A DNA stretch of 15,042 bases, taken from assembly GCA_910578035.1 (NCBI GenBank), contig CAJTOB010000065.1, positions 1 through 15,042 of the forward strand, written 5' to 3'. This stretch comes from an uncultured Muribaculaceae bacterium (GTDB lineage Bacteria; Bacteroidota; Bacteroidia; Bacteroidales; Muribaculaceae). A program made the position numbers and the translations under genes. The notes under the pieces are model-generated. The model was not told where the DNA came from. It searched no databases and worked only from the letters and a program-made list of their open reading frames with translations. This document shows positions 7,412 to 14,991 of the stretch, piece by piece; position 1 is the first letter of the stretch, and every line of letters starts with the position of its first letter.

Positions 7412-10090
7412 ATGAAACTTATATTCCATATAGATTACCGTGCCAACTGGGGCGAATCGCTCTATGTGAGCGCCGATATTCCGGCTCTTGGCAACGGCAA
7501 ACATGCCGATGCCCTGAAAATGGAAGTAGACGGCGACCGTGCGTGGCACGCCGAACTCGAACTGCCCGACGGCATACAGGCGTTCCGCTACCAGTATATA
7601 GTGCGAAACGAAAGCGGCGACGTGAAGCAGGAATGGGGCGACAGCCATCTGTTCGAACCCGTTGCCGGAGTTCATGAATACGATTTGTTTGACCGCTGGC
7701 ACGAACAGCCCTACGACAAACCTTTCTACTCGCGGGCCTTCACAGAGTGTATCTTCCGGCACGACGAAAACAAATGCCCCCATATATTGCCGGGCGCAGA
7801 CAGCCTGGTGTTCCATGTGGCGGCACCTTCGGTTCCCTCTGATTGCACGCTTGCCATCTGCGGCGAGGCCGATGTCATGGGGGCTTGGAATCCGGAAAAG
7901 GCAGTCCGTCTGAGCTGTGCCGACTTCCCTGTGTGGAAAATAGCTCTGCCGGCGAAAGGCCTTAGCGCCGATACGGAATATAAGTTCCTGATACTTAAAG
8001 ATGCCGACAATTCCGTTGTCGAATGGGAACAGGGAGCCAACCGACGTCTCGGCTGCACGCCCCGCAATGGCTGCGCAACCACCGTTGCCGGTCTGCGATA
8101 TCTCAGCGACGAACGCCCATGGAAAGGTGCCGGCACAGCCATTCCCGTTTTTTCGCTCAGAAGCGACGATGACTTCGGCGTAGGCGATTTCTTCGACCTC
8201 ATGCCCATGGTCGACTGGGCTGTAGCAACAGGCCAGACCTTTATCCAGATTCTGCCCATCAACGACACAACGATGACTGGCACCTGGACCGATTCATATC
8301 CCTACAACGCAAATTCGACATTCGCGCTCCACCCGATGTATCTCCGCCTCGAAGAACTCGGCACTCTCGCCGACCCCGCCCGACGCGAATACTTCGACAA
8401 TCTCCGCAAAGAGCTCAACGCGCTCCCCCAGATAGACTACGAGCGCGTGAACAATGCCAAAATAGAATATTTTCGCGAAATTTTTGCCCTAAACGGCAAA
8501 GCGACCATGGAAAGCGACGAATTCAAAGCTTTCATGGCAAAAAATGCATACTGGCTTGAACCCTATGCCGCTTTCTGCACTCTTCGCGACAAATTCGGCA
8601 CACCCGACTTCTCCCGCTGGGGCAAATATGCGGAATATTCAGAAAACACCCTGAAAAAAGTAAAATCAGAGGCTCAGGCCGAAATGGACTACGTGTATTA
8701 CCTCCAGTATCACCTCGACAGACAAATGAGGCGAGTACACGAATATGCCAACCTCCATGGTATAGCTCTCAAGGGCGACATTCCTATCGGCATATCACGC
8801 ACCAGCGCCGACGCCTGGACCGACACGAGTCTGTTCAATATGGACTGCCAGGCCGGAGCTCCGCCCGACGATTTCTCCGTACTCGGCCAGAACTGGGGCT
8901 TCCCGACATACAACTGGGAGGAAATGAGCAAAGACGGATTCGCTTGGTGGAAGGCTCGTTTCCGCAAAATGGCAGAATACTTCGACGCATACCGAATCGA
9001 CCACGTGCTCGGTTTCTTCCGCATATGGCAGATTCCGATGGACGCCGTACACGGCTTGCTCGGTTATTTCAATCCGGCGCTGCCATTCTCTGAAAGCGAA
9101 CTGCGCTATAACTACGATTTCTGGATCGACCCCGACCTGCAGACCACACCTTATATCATGGATTATTTTGTGGAAGATTTCTTCGGGCCATACACACAGG
9201 AGGCTCTCGACGAATTCTGCCACAGTGTAGGCGGCGGCCGTTATAAACTCAAGGCTGAATTCGACACCCAGCGCAAAGTAGCCGATCACTTTGCCGCACT
9301 GCCGAAAAACGAGAAAAACACCCGTATCTGCGACGGCCTCCTCGGCCTCATAGACCAGGTGCTCTTTATCGAAGACCCCGTCGAAAAAGGCAAATACCAC
9401 CCCAGAATCACGGCTCAGTACACATATATATACCGCTCGCTCAACGACTACGAGCGCTGGTGCTTCAACCGTCTCTACAACGACTTCTTCTACCATCGCC
9501 ACAATGAATTCTGGTACGACAAAGCGATGTGGAAACTACCCCCGCTCATCGACTCGACCGACATGCTCGTCTGCGCCGAAGACCTCGGCATGATTCCGGC
9601 ATGCGTACCCGCCGTGATGCACCGCCTCGAAATTCTGTCGCTCGAAATACAGCGCATGCCAAAAGACCCGGCAACAGCTTTCGGCGACACATGGCGCTAC
9701 CCCTACTACTCCGTCTGCACCACCTCAACACACGACATGGGCGGTATCCGCCAGTGGTGGGAAGAAGACCGTGCCAAATCACAGCAATTCTTCAACGAGG
9801 TGCTCCACGAACAAGGCGCGGCACCATACTTCGCCGAGCCATGGATATGCGAGCGAATCATAGACCTCCATCTTGCCTCGCCATCAATGCTGTGCATTCT
9901 CCCTCTTCAGGACTGGCTTAGCATCGACGGCAAACTACGCCGCGAAAAACCCGAAGAAGAACAGATAAATGTTCCAGCTAATCCCCGCCACTACTGGCGC
10001 TACCGCATGCACATGACTATCGGAGAACTCCTCGGCCAGACCGGATTCTCCGAAACGCTACGCAACAAAATTTCCGGCTCAGGCCGTTAG
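7412..10090 (+). CDS. malQ: 4-alpha-glucanotransferase (GH77) with two N-terminal CBM20 domains, DPE2-like
   Basis: An 892-residue cytoplasmic enzyme that transfers alpha-1,4-glucan chains between maltodextrins or glycogen; it has no signal peptide. Two starch-binding CBM20 modules lie at about 1-96 (LIFHIDYRANWGES start) and 131-231 (VFHVAAPS to CATTVAGLRY; WNPEKA is the usual CBM20 signature). GH77 runs from about 237 to the end. Catalytic residues by motif: nucleophile Asp530 in YRIDHVLG, acid/base Glu723 in CAEDLGMIP, and Asp775 in TSTHDMGG. The nucleophile to acid/base distance is 193 residues, against about 47 in simple bacterial amylomaltases, so about 145 residues are inserted. That insert plus the CBM20 pair is the architecture of plant DPE2. 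The ATG at 7412 is chosen because the upstream frame enters the promoter. It is a single-gene unit, not next to a starch-utilisation locus. Confidence 0.95.
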   Translation: MKLIFHIDYRANWGESLYVSADIPALGNGKHADALKMEVDGDRAWHAELELPDGIQAFRYQYIVRNESGDVKQEWGDSHLFEPVAGVHEYDLFDRWHEQPYDKPFYSRAFTECIFRHDENKCPHILPGADSLVFHVAAPSVPSDCTLAICGEADVMGAWNPEKAVRLSCADFPVWKIALPAKGLSADTEYKFLILKDADNSVVEWEQGANRRLGCTPRNGCATTVAGLRYLSDERPWKGAGTAIPVFSLRSDDDFGVGDFFDLMPMVDWAVATGQTFIQILPINDTTMTGTWTDSYPYNANSTFALHPMYLRLEELGTLADPARREYFDNLRKELNALPQIDYERVNNAKIEYFREIFALNGKATMESDEFKAFMAKNAYWLEPYAAFCTLRDKFGTPDFSRWGKYAEYSENTLKKVKSEAQAEMDYVYYLQYHLDRQMRRVHEYANLHGIALKGDIPIGISRTSADAWTDTSLFNMDCQAGAPPDDFSVLGQNWGFPTYNWEEMSKDGFAWWKARFRKMAEYFDAYRIDHVLGFFRIWQIPMDAVHGLLGYFNPALPFSESELRYNYDFWIDPDLQTTPYIMDYFVEDFFGPYTQEALDEFCHSVGGGRYKLKAEFDTQRKVADHFAALPKNEKNTRICDGLLGLIDQVLFIEDPVEKGKYHPRITAQYTYIYRSLNDYERWCFNRLYNDFFYHRHNEFWYDKAMWKLPPLIDSTDMLVCAEDLGMIPACVPAVMHRLEILSLEIQRMPKDPATAFGDTWRYPYYSVCTTSTHDMGGIRQWWEEDRAKSQQFFNEVLHEQGAAPYFAEPWICERIIDLHLASPSMLCILPLQDWLSIDGKLRREKPEEEQINVPANPRHYWRYRMHMTIGELLGQTGFSETLRNKISGSGR

Positions 10091-10111
10091 AAATATCTTT
10101 TTATCAGCTTA

Positions 10112-10150
10112 GGCAGGGGCGCACGTTCGGCGGCGCCCCTGCCGCTTTTT
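10112..10150 (+). terminator. Rho-independent terminator after malQ
   Basis: GGCAGGGGCGC (10112-10122) pairs over 11 bp with GCGCCCCTGCC (10133-10143), followed by GC and five T residues (10146-10150). It starts 21 bp after the malQ stop. Confidence 0.88.
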
Positions 10151-10168
10151 AGAAACCCGCTTTTTAGA
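10142..10168 (+). repeat. 12-bp direct repeat CCGCTTTTTAGA
   Basis: CCGCTTTTTAGA occurs at 10142-10153 and 10157-10168, a 15-bp period. The first copy carries the T-tract of the malQ terminator and the second runs into the TTAGAGGTTGTTTAATA element. It may be a small tandem duplication or slippage associated with insertion of that element. Confidence 0.7.
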
Positions 10169-10188
10169 GGTTGTTTAATAACCTCTTA
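10164..10188. repeat. TTAGAGGTTGTTTAATA repeat, copy 1 (palindromic form)
   Basis: The 17-mer is at 10164-10180. Here it is extended into a hairpin: AGAGGTT (10166-10172) pairs with AACCTCT (10180-10186) across a 7-nt loop. The 19-bp unit 10167-10185 (GAGGTT to AACCTC) is flanked on both sides by TTA (10164-10166 and 10186-10188), and the right-hand TTA is the stop codon of the minus-strand crcB gene. This looks like a minimal insertion with a 3-bp target duplication, or a 3'-end hairpin. Confidence 0.8.
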
Positions 10189-10563
10189 GATATATCTTAC
10201 CAGTGCGCGCCCCAGACACACCATCAGCACACCGAGAGCGACGCTACCCCCGAGATAGAGCGCAAGCACGCACCAGTTGCCCCTGTCGGCCAACCCCCAC
10301 ATGTCATTTGCAAAAGTAGAGAATGTAGTAAACCCGCCGCACAGGCCGGTGACAAGCATCAGATTCTCCTCAGCCGTGAGAGCCCGCGACCTCTCCGACA
10401 ATCCCATAAAAACACCTATCAGCAGGCAGCCTGCAATATTGACCGCGAATGTACCGAGCGGAAAAGCGCTGTGACACAGAAGGGCACACACCTTTCCAAC
10501 TAAAAAACGCCCGCACGCGCCCAGAAAGCCGCCACACCCGACAAGAAGCAGTTCTTTTATCAT
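10186..10563 (-). CDS. crcB: CrcB/FluC fluoride ion channel
   Basis: A 125-residue membrane protein, the usual length for this family, with four hydrophobic segments (about 3-25, 34-56, 66-88 and 98-121). Family motifs are intact: GGFLGACGR at 11-19, GTFAVNIAGC at 37-46 with the conserved Asn42, and GLCGGFTTFSTF at 73-84 containing the phenylalanine/serine fluoride-coordination segment. By family knowledge it is a dual-topology dimer that lets fluoride leave the cytoplasm and gives fluoride resistance. It is a single gene here, convergent with malQ and divergent from hpt. The leader is only about 30-40 nt, so a fluoride (crcB) riboswitch does not fit. Its stop codon abuts repeat copy 1, but the protein appears full length. 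Confidence 0.95.
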   Translation of the reverse strand: MIKELLLVGCGGFLGACGRFLVGKVCALLCHSAFPLGTFAVNIAGCLLIGVFMGLSERSRALTAEENLMLVTGLCGGFTTFSTFANDMWGLADRGNWCVLALYLGGSVALGVLMVCLGRALVRYI

Positions 10564-10593
10564 AATCCGAATTTATTAAAGGTGTTTAGACTG

Positions 10594-10601
10594 CGAAAAT
10601 A
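10594..10601 (-). promoter_or_regulatory. Possible crcB -7 box
   Basis: The minus strand reads TATTTTCG, one base off TAnnTTTG, 31 bp upstream of the crcB ATG. No -33 TTTG is evident upstream. Weak but suitably placed. Confidence 0.35.
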
Positions 10602-10674
10602 GCACATATTCTTTATACATCTTTTTTTTGCGGCGGAAATTGGCGGAGAGGGCTGGTTTTTCATCAGTTTTTTG

Positions 10675-10682
10675 TAACTTTG
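10675..10682 (+). promoter_or_regulatory. Bacteroidota -7 box for hpt
   Basis: TAACTTTG is a full match to TAnnTTTG, 23 bp before the hpt ATG at 10706, with a TGG at 10654-10656 near the expected -33 position. It argues against any start upstream of 10675, since the in-frame extension would begin before the promoter. Confidence 0.68.
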
Positions 10683-10705
10683 CACAAATATTACCAATCG
10701 TAATC

Positions 10706-11248
10706 ATGAAAGAAGTGACATACGAGGGCCTTACCTTCGAGCCCTATATCACCAAAGACAAGATAGACGCCCGAGTAGCCGAGTTGGGCAAGGAGATTGT
10801 GCGCGACTGCAACGGAAAAACACCTCTGTTCATATGTGTTCTCAACGGTGCATTTCCCTTTGCCAGCGACCTCTTCCGGGCTGTAGAAAGCATCGATGCC
10901 GAAATCACTTTTATCCGTCTCAAAAGCTATGAAGGCACTGAGAGTTCAGGCGCCGTCAAGGAAGTGATAGGACTCCACGAAGACATCAAGGACCGGACGG
11001 TCATCGTTGTCGAAGACATCGTCGATACCGGCAACACAATCCACCGGCTTGTAAAAGACCTCGAGAAGAAAGAGCCGGCCGAAATCAGAATAGCGACTCT
11101 TCTCTTCAAACCCGACGCCCTCGTACGCCCCGTGAAGCCGGATTATGTCGGATTCAACATACCGACAAAATTCATAATCGGCTACGGCCTCGACCTCAAC
11201 GGCATGGCCCGCAATCTTAACGACATTTACATTCTTAAAGAGGAATAA
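10706..11248 (+). CDS. hpt: Hypoxanthine phosphoribosyltransferase
   Basis: A 180-residue purine-salvage enzyme that joins hypoxanthine (and often guanine) to PRPP, giving IMP or GMP in the cytoplasm. The PRPP-binding signature VVEDIVDTGNT is at 101-111 with the acidic pair Glu103/Asp104. Also present are the PPi-loop region LNGAFPF (46-52), the purine-contact KPDYVGF (144-150) and the closing FIIGYGLDLNGMARN. The length is normal for bacterial Hpt. The ATG at 10706 is chosen over an in-frame ATG at 10628 because a consensus promoter box lies between them and the family begins near this Met. Followed at 110 bp by adk on the same strand, which is metabolically coherent for AMP/IMP balance. Whether it acts on guanine as well cannot be told from sequence. 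Confidence 0.95.
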   Translation: MKEVTYEGLTFEPYITKDKIDARVAELGKEIVRDCNGKTPLFICVLNGAFPFASDLFRAVESIDAEITFIRLKSYEGTESSGAVKEVIGLHEDIKDRTVIVVEDIVDTGNTIHRLVKDLEKKEPAEIRIATLLFKPDALVRPVKPDYVGFNIPTKFIIGYGLDLNGMARNLNDIYILKEE

Positions 11249-11256
11249 ACCGACTC

Positions 11257-11299
11257 GCGCGGCGGCAACGTGACCAACGGCGCCGCCGTGCCAACTTTT
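11257..11299 (+). terminator. GC-rich hairpin between hpt and adk, possible weak terminator
   Basis: GCGCGGCGGC (11257-11266) pairs with GCCGCCGTGC (11282-11291) over 10 bp including one G-T pair. The T-tract is weak (four T residues at 11296-11299). It may attenuate rather than fully stop transcription into adk. A second, looser stem (GGGCTTGC 11301-11308 with GCAAGCTC 11332-11339) lies in the adk leader. Confidence 0.5.
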
Positions 11300-11358
11300 C
11301 GGGCTTGCCGCTTGTTTAAATAGCATGCGCCGCAAGCTCACTCAACATAAAACATATT

Positions 11359-11940
11359 ATGAACTTAGTGATTTTCGGTGCCCCCGGCAGCGGCAAAGGC
11401 ACTCAGAGCGAAAAACTCATCGAAGAGTATAATCTCCACCACATATCAACCGGCGAACTGCTTCGCGACCACATAGCTCGTGGAACCGAACTGGGCAAAC
11501 TTGCAAACACCTATATTTCGAACGGCCTTCTCATTCCCGACGAACTGATGATAGAAGTGCTCGACGAAATTTTCAAGAACGACCCCGCCAAAGTAGCCCA
11601 AGGTGTGATTTTCGATGGATTTCCCCGCACTGTAGCTCAGGCTGAGGCTCTGTCTGAAATGCTCAAGGAATACGGCTCGGAGATTCATGCGGTCGTAGGC
11701 CTCGAAGTGGAGGAAGACGAACTCATCCGCCGCATGCTCGAACGCGGAAAGCAGAGCGGCCGCAGCGACGACAATCTTGAGACAATCAAAAAACGTCTCA
11801 ACGTCTACCACCGCCAGACATCGCCCCTGCGCGACTACTATATGGAAAAGGGTAAGTACCACTCCATAGACGGCAACGGCACTGTCGACGGCATTTTCGG
11901 CCTCATAAAAAGAGCGCTCGACGAAGCAACCGCTGAATAA
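11359..11940 (+). CDS. adk: Adenylate kinase
   Basis: A 193-residue enzyme interconverting ATP + AMP and 2 ADP. The P-loop GAPGSGKGT is at 7-15, STGELLR (30-36) and the AMP-site segment FDGFPRT (85-91) follow, and the substrate arginines in GRSDDN (134-139) are present. The LID is the short type without the zinc-binding cysteines found in many Gram-positive enzymes, consistent with its length. It starts at ATG 11359, where the P-loop begins within seven residues as expected. Same strand as hpt and, 43 bp downstream, the acyl-CoA synthetase gene, so partial cotranscription is likely. In many Bacteroidota adk is followed by the GTPase gene obgE; that is not the case here. Confidence 0.97.
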   Translation: MNLVIFGAPGSGKGTQSEKLIEEYNLHHISTGELLRDHIARGTELGKLANTYISNGLLIPDELMIEVLDEIFKNDPAKVAQGVIFDGFPRTVAQAEALSEMLKEYGSEIHAVVGLEVEEDELIRRMLERGKQSGRSDDNLETIKKRLNVYHRQTSPLRDYYMEKGKYHSIDGNGTVDGIFGLIKRALDEATAE

Positions 11941-11983
11941 TCGGCAACGACCCGGCGCTCAAGCTATACACAATTTTCAGACT

Positions 11984-13717
11984 ATGAAGAATTATCAATT
12001 CGAAGAACCTTACAACAGCGCGCCGTTCAACGATTTGCTGGCAATCTACCAGACAAGCTTCGCCGACAACTTCTCACTGCCGGCCCTTACCGACTATGCA
12101 AGCGGGAAGACAAGTACTTACGGCGATCTTGCCCGCCGCATAGCGCGCCTGCATCTGTTCTTCGAACTCACGGGCGTGCGCCCCGGCGATAAAATTGCCC
12201 TACTGGGGCGCAATACGCCGACGTGGGTGATAACCTTCATGGCTACAATCACATATGGCGCCGTAATAGTGCCGGTGCTCAACGATTTCAGCGGCGCCGA
12301 CGCACAGAATATAATCAACCACTCCGACGCGGTGATGCTCTTCGCAGCCGACTCGCTCTTTGCCGCACTCGACTTCGATGCCATGCCGCAGATAAGGGCC
12401 GTCATTTCGCTCGACACCCGCACTGTCATTGCCGAGCGCAAACCCCTTGGCAATCTACGCGCCGGCAGCACTCACGGCTCTGTGATAAGCGGCCTCACCC
12501 GTCGCTTCAGGAAACTCTATCCCGAGGGCTTTAAGGCGACCGACATACACTACAAGCACTTCGCCGGCGACTCGACTGCTATAATAAACTACACGTCGGG
12601 CACTACCGGCTTTTCGAAAGGCGTAATGCTGTCGCTCGACAATCTGCGCGGCAACGTCGTTTTCGGAGTCCGCTCGAATCTGCACTATCAGGGCTCTCGG
12701 GCTCTGTCGTTCCTGCCGCTGGCCCATGCCTACGGATGTGCGTTCGACATGCTCGTTCCGCTTGCCACCGGCACACACGTAACCCTCCTCGGCAAAACGC
12801 CCACACCGGCACTGCTGCTCAAGGCAATGAAGGAGGTGAGGCCATCGCTGATAGTATGCGTGCCTCTGATTCTCGAAAAAATATACCGCAAGCTCATCGT
12901 GCCGATGATTACCAAGCAGACCATGCGCTGGGTGCTTGCATTGCCGATGCTCGACAAAGCCGTCTATGCGATTATCCGTGCTAAGCTTGTAGAAGCCTTC
13001 GGAGGAGCTTTCGAAGAAGTGATTGTAGGAGGCGCGCCGCTCAACCGCGAAGTCGAGGAGTTTCTGCACCGCATCAAATTTCCCTTCACCGTCGGCTATG
13101 GCATGACCGAATGCGGGCCGCTGATTAGCTACTCGCCGTGGCGTCGCTTTGCCGTAGGGTCGGCCGGACGCACCCTCAAAGGCATCATGGAGGCCCGAAT
13201 ACTATCAGACAATACCCTCCCCGACAGCGAAGGACACTCTCAAGGCGAAATAATGGTACGCGGGCTCAATGTGATGAAAGGCTACTACAAAAACCCCGAT
13301 GCCAGCACCGCCGCCCTCGAAGAAGACGGCTGGCTGCACACCGGCGATATGGGCTATATAGGCGCAGACAAACGCACCATATATATACGCGGACGCTACA
13401 AGACCATGATTCTAACCGCCAACGGGCAGAATATCTATCCTGAGGAAATAGAATCCAAGCTCAGCAACATGCCGTATGTGAACGAATGTCTCGTCGTTGA
13501 CCGAGGCGGACATCTTGTCGCCCTTTGCCATCCCGACAGCGAACAGGTGGAGCGCGACGGCCTCTCGCCTGAAGGCCTCGAAGAGGCTATGGAGAGCAAT
13601 CGCGAGAGCCTCAACAAGATTGTAGGCCCCTATGAGCAGATTCAGAAGATTGAAATCATGCCGGAAGAATTTGAAAAGACACCCAAGCGCTCCATACGGA
13701 GATTCCTTTATAAATAA
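11984..13717 (+). CDS. AMP-forming acyl-CoA synthetase (long-chain fatty acid CoA ligase-like)
   Basis: A 577-residue member of the ANL superfamily, which activates a carboxylic acid with ATP to an acyl-AMP and then usually transfers it to CoA. Core motifs are intact: YTSGTTGFSKG at 203-213 (phosphate loop), GYGMTECGP at 371-379, GWLHTGDMG at 449-457 (ribose Asp455), the hinge region YIRGRYKTMI with NGQNIYPEEIE at 467-490, and the catalytic lysine Lys568 in KTPKRSIRR at the C-terminus. The overall form fits long-chain acyl-CoA ligases of Bacteroidales. No acyl-carrier or beta-oxidation genes are nearby, so an incorporation role for exogenous fatty acids is an inference. It follows adk by 43 bp and lacks its own obvious promoter or terminator. 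Exact acyl substrate and gene name are uncertain. Confidence 0.9.
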   Translation: MKNYQFEEPYNSAPFNDLLAIYQTSFADNFSLPALTDYASGKTSTYGDLARRIARLHLFFELTGVRPGDKIALLGRNTPTWVITFMATITYGAVIVPVLNDFSGADAQNIINHSDAVMLFAADSLFAALDFDAMPQIRAVISLDTRTVIAERKPLGNLRAGSTHGSVISGLTRRFRKLYPEGFKATDIHYKHFAGDSTAIINYTSGTTGFSKGVMLSLDNLRGNVVFGVRSNLHYQGSRALSFLPLAHAYGCAFDMLVPLATGTHVTLLGKTPTPALLLKAMKEVRPSLIVCVPLILEKIYRKLIVPMITKQTMRWVLALPMLDKAVYAIIRAKLVEAFGGAFEEVIVGGAPLNREVEEFLHRIKFPFTVGYGMTECGPLISYSPWRRFAVGSAGRTLKGIMEARILSDNTLPDSEGHSQGEIMVRGLNVMKGYYKNPDASTAALEEDGWLHTGDMGYIGADKRTIYIRGRYKTMILTANGQNIYPEEIESKLSNMPYVNECLVVDRGGHLVALCHPDSEQVERDGLSPEGLEEAMESNRESLNKIVGPYEQIQKIEIMPEEFEKTPKRSIRRFLYK

Positions 13718-13735
13718 CAGAACTTTTCAAAGTAC

Positions 13736-13752
13736 TTAGAGGTTGTTTAATA
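13736..13752 (+). repeat. TTAGAGGTTGTTTAATA repeat, copy 2
   Basis: An exact copy of the 17-mer, 18 bp after the acyl-CoA synthetase stop and 93 bp before lysA. With copy 3 it shares an 18-mer beginning CTTAGAGG. No inverted partner (TATTAAACAACCTC) is found between here and lysA, so if it is an insertion-sequence end it is a solitary one. Confidence 0.85.
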
Positions 13753-13772
13753 GGATTCAGAAGAAACAATGA

Positions 13773-13829
13773 CAGAATCAGTCTGAATTGCTTTCGGATT
13801 GATTCTGCCGGCAGTTTATAGATAACTGC
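13773..13829 (+). promoter_or_regulatory. Two hairpins in the lysA leader
   Basis: Hairpin A has a 15-bp stem: CAGAATCAGTCTGAA (13773-13787) pairs with TTCGGATTGATTCTG (13793-13807) with two G-T pairs and loop TTGCT. Hairpin B pairs GCAGTT (13811-13816) with AACTGC (13824-13829). Neither is followed by a T-tract, so neither is a standard terminator. GATTCAGA (13754-13761) could alternatively pair with TCTGAATT (13782-13789), which would compete with hairpin A. Hairpin B ends 16 bp before the lysA ATG. This may be a regulatory leader or a remnant of a mobile element. Confidence 0.55.
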
Positions 13830-13845
13830 GACAAACCAACAAGTC

Positions 13846-14991
13846 ATGACACATTTCCCGATACAGAAATTCAAAGACATCCGCACGCCTTTTTACTATT
13901 ACGACACCGACTTGCTCACGGCAACACTTGCAGCCGTCCGGGAAGCCGCTCCTGAAAAAGAATTTTGTGTTCACTATGCAATAAAGGCAAACACCAATCC
14001 CAAAATTCTCAAGCTAATAGCCGACAAGGGCTTAGGAGCAGACTGCGTAAGCGAGGGTGAAATCCGTGCGGCTCTTGACGCAGGCTTTGCACCTGAGAAA
14101 ATCGCGTTCGCCGGAGTCGGAAAGAGCGATGTGGAAATCGAATTCGCCATCGAGAGCGGCATCGGCTGCTTCAACGTCGAGTCTATGCCCGAGCTCGAGC
14201 TGATAGATGAAATAGCGACAACGAAAGACAAGGTAGTCGACATCGCCATCCGCGTCAATCCTAATATAGAGGCACACACCCACCACTATATCACTACAGG
14301 ACTGAAAGAGAATAAGTTTGGCATAGCACTCGAAATGCTTGACGATGCAATTGCATACTGTAGGCGGCAGCCAAGACTCAATCTGATCGGACTGCACTTT
14401 CACATCGGGTCGCAGATAACTACAAACGAGCCCTTTGCGCTGCTCTGTGAAAGAATCAACGAGATTACAGACCGCTATTCCGCACAAGGCATCGAATTTA
14501 GCTCAATCAATGTCGGGGGAGGTCTCGGAATAGACTACATAAACCCGGACGCCAATCCGATTCCTGATTTCGCCTCATATTTCGACGCATTCCGCAAAAA
14601 GCTGAACCGTCGACCGGGTCAAACCGTGCATTTCGAACTCGGACGCTCTATCGTGGCTCAATGCGGCTCGCTGATAACAAGAGTTTTATATGTAAAAGAC
14701 GGATTGGAAAAGAAGTTCGTGATAGTAGACGCAGGCATGACCGACCTTATCCGCCCCGCTCTATATCAGGCACATCATCATATCCAGAATCTCACATCGG
14801 AGGCTGCCGAAACCGACACATATGATGTGGTCGGCCCGATTTGCGAATCGTCCGACTGCTTCGGCACCGACGAGACTCTGCCGCTCACCGTCCGCGGCGA
14901 TATATTTGCTCTTCGCTCTGCCGGAGCATATGGCGAAATAATGGCCTCGCAGTACAACTGCCGCAGATTGCCCGGATCAATCATATCTTAG
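13846..14991 (+). CDS. lysA: Diaminopimelate decarboxylase
   Basis: A 381-residue PLP enzyme for the last step of lysine synthesis, meso-diaminopimelate to L-lysine + CO2. It shows the fold type III PLP-lysine motif HYAIKANT (Lys47), HFHIGSQ (184-190), the phosphate-binding GGGLG (224-228), and the ELGRS, CESSD (333-337) and GAYG (360-363) elements of the substrate site, formed at the dimer interface. The N-terminal start at 13846 is supported by alignment of the KFKDIRTPFYYYD opening with the family. The C-terminus ends soon after ASQYNCRRLP; the TAG stop at 14989-14991 shares its bases with repeat copy 3, so the final residues may have been set by an insertion. All catalytic motifs precede that point, so activity is expected. 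No lysine riboswitch is recognisable in the leader. Confidence 0.95.
   Translation: MTHFPIQKFKDIRTPFYYYDTDLLTATLAAVREAAPEKEFCVHYAIKANTNPKILKLIADKGLGADCVSEGEIRAALDAGFAPEKIAFAGVGKSDVEIEFAIESGIGCFNVESMPELELIDEIATTKDKVVDIAIRVNPNIEAHTHHYITTGLKENKFGIALEMLDDAIAYCRRQPRLNLIGLHFHIGSQITTNEPFALLCERINEITDRYSAQGIEFSSINVGGGLGIDYINPDANPIPDFASYFDAFRKKLNRRPGQTVHFELGRSIVAQCGSLITRVLYVKDGLEKKFVIVDAGMTDLIRPALYQAHHHIQNLTSEAAETDTYDVVGPICESSDCFGTDETLPLTVRGDIFALRSAGAYGEIMASQYNCRRLPGSIIS

Noticed and set aside
8795..9502. A 235-codon antisense frame inside malQ, and a 204-codon one at 12455-13069 inside the acyl-CoA synthetase
   Set aside because: Both are mirror frames of well-conserved catalytic domains, with no promoter or recognisable product.
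10564..10705. Fluoride riboswitch upstream of crcB
   Set aside because: The leader is too short after the probable promoter and shows no pseudoknot-like elements of the crcB motif.
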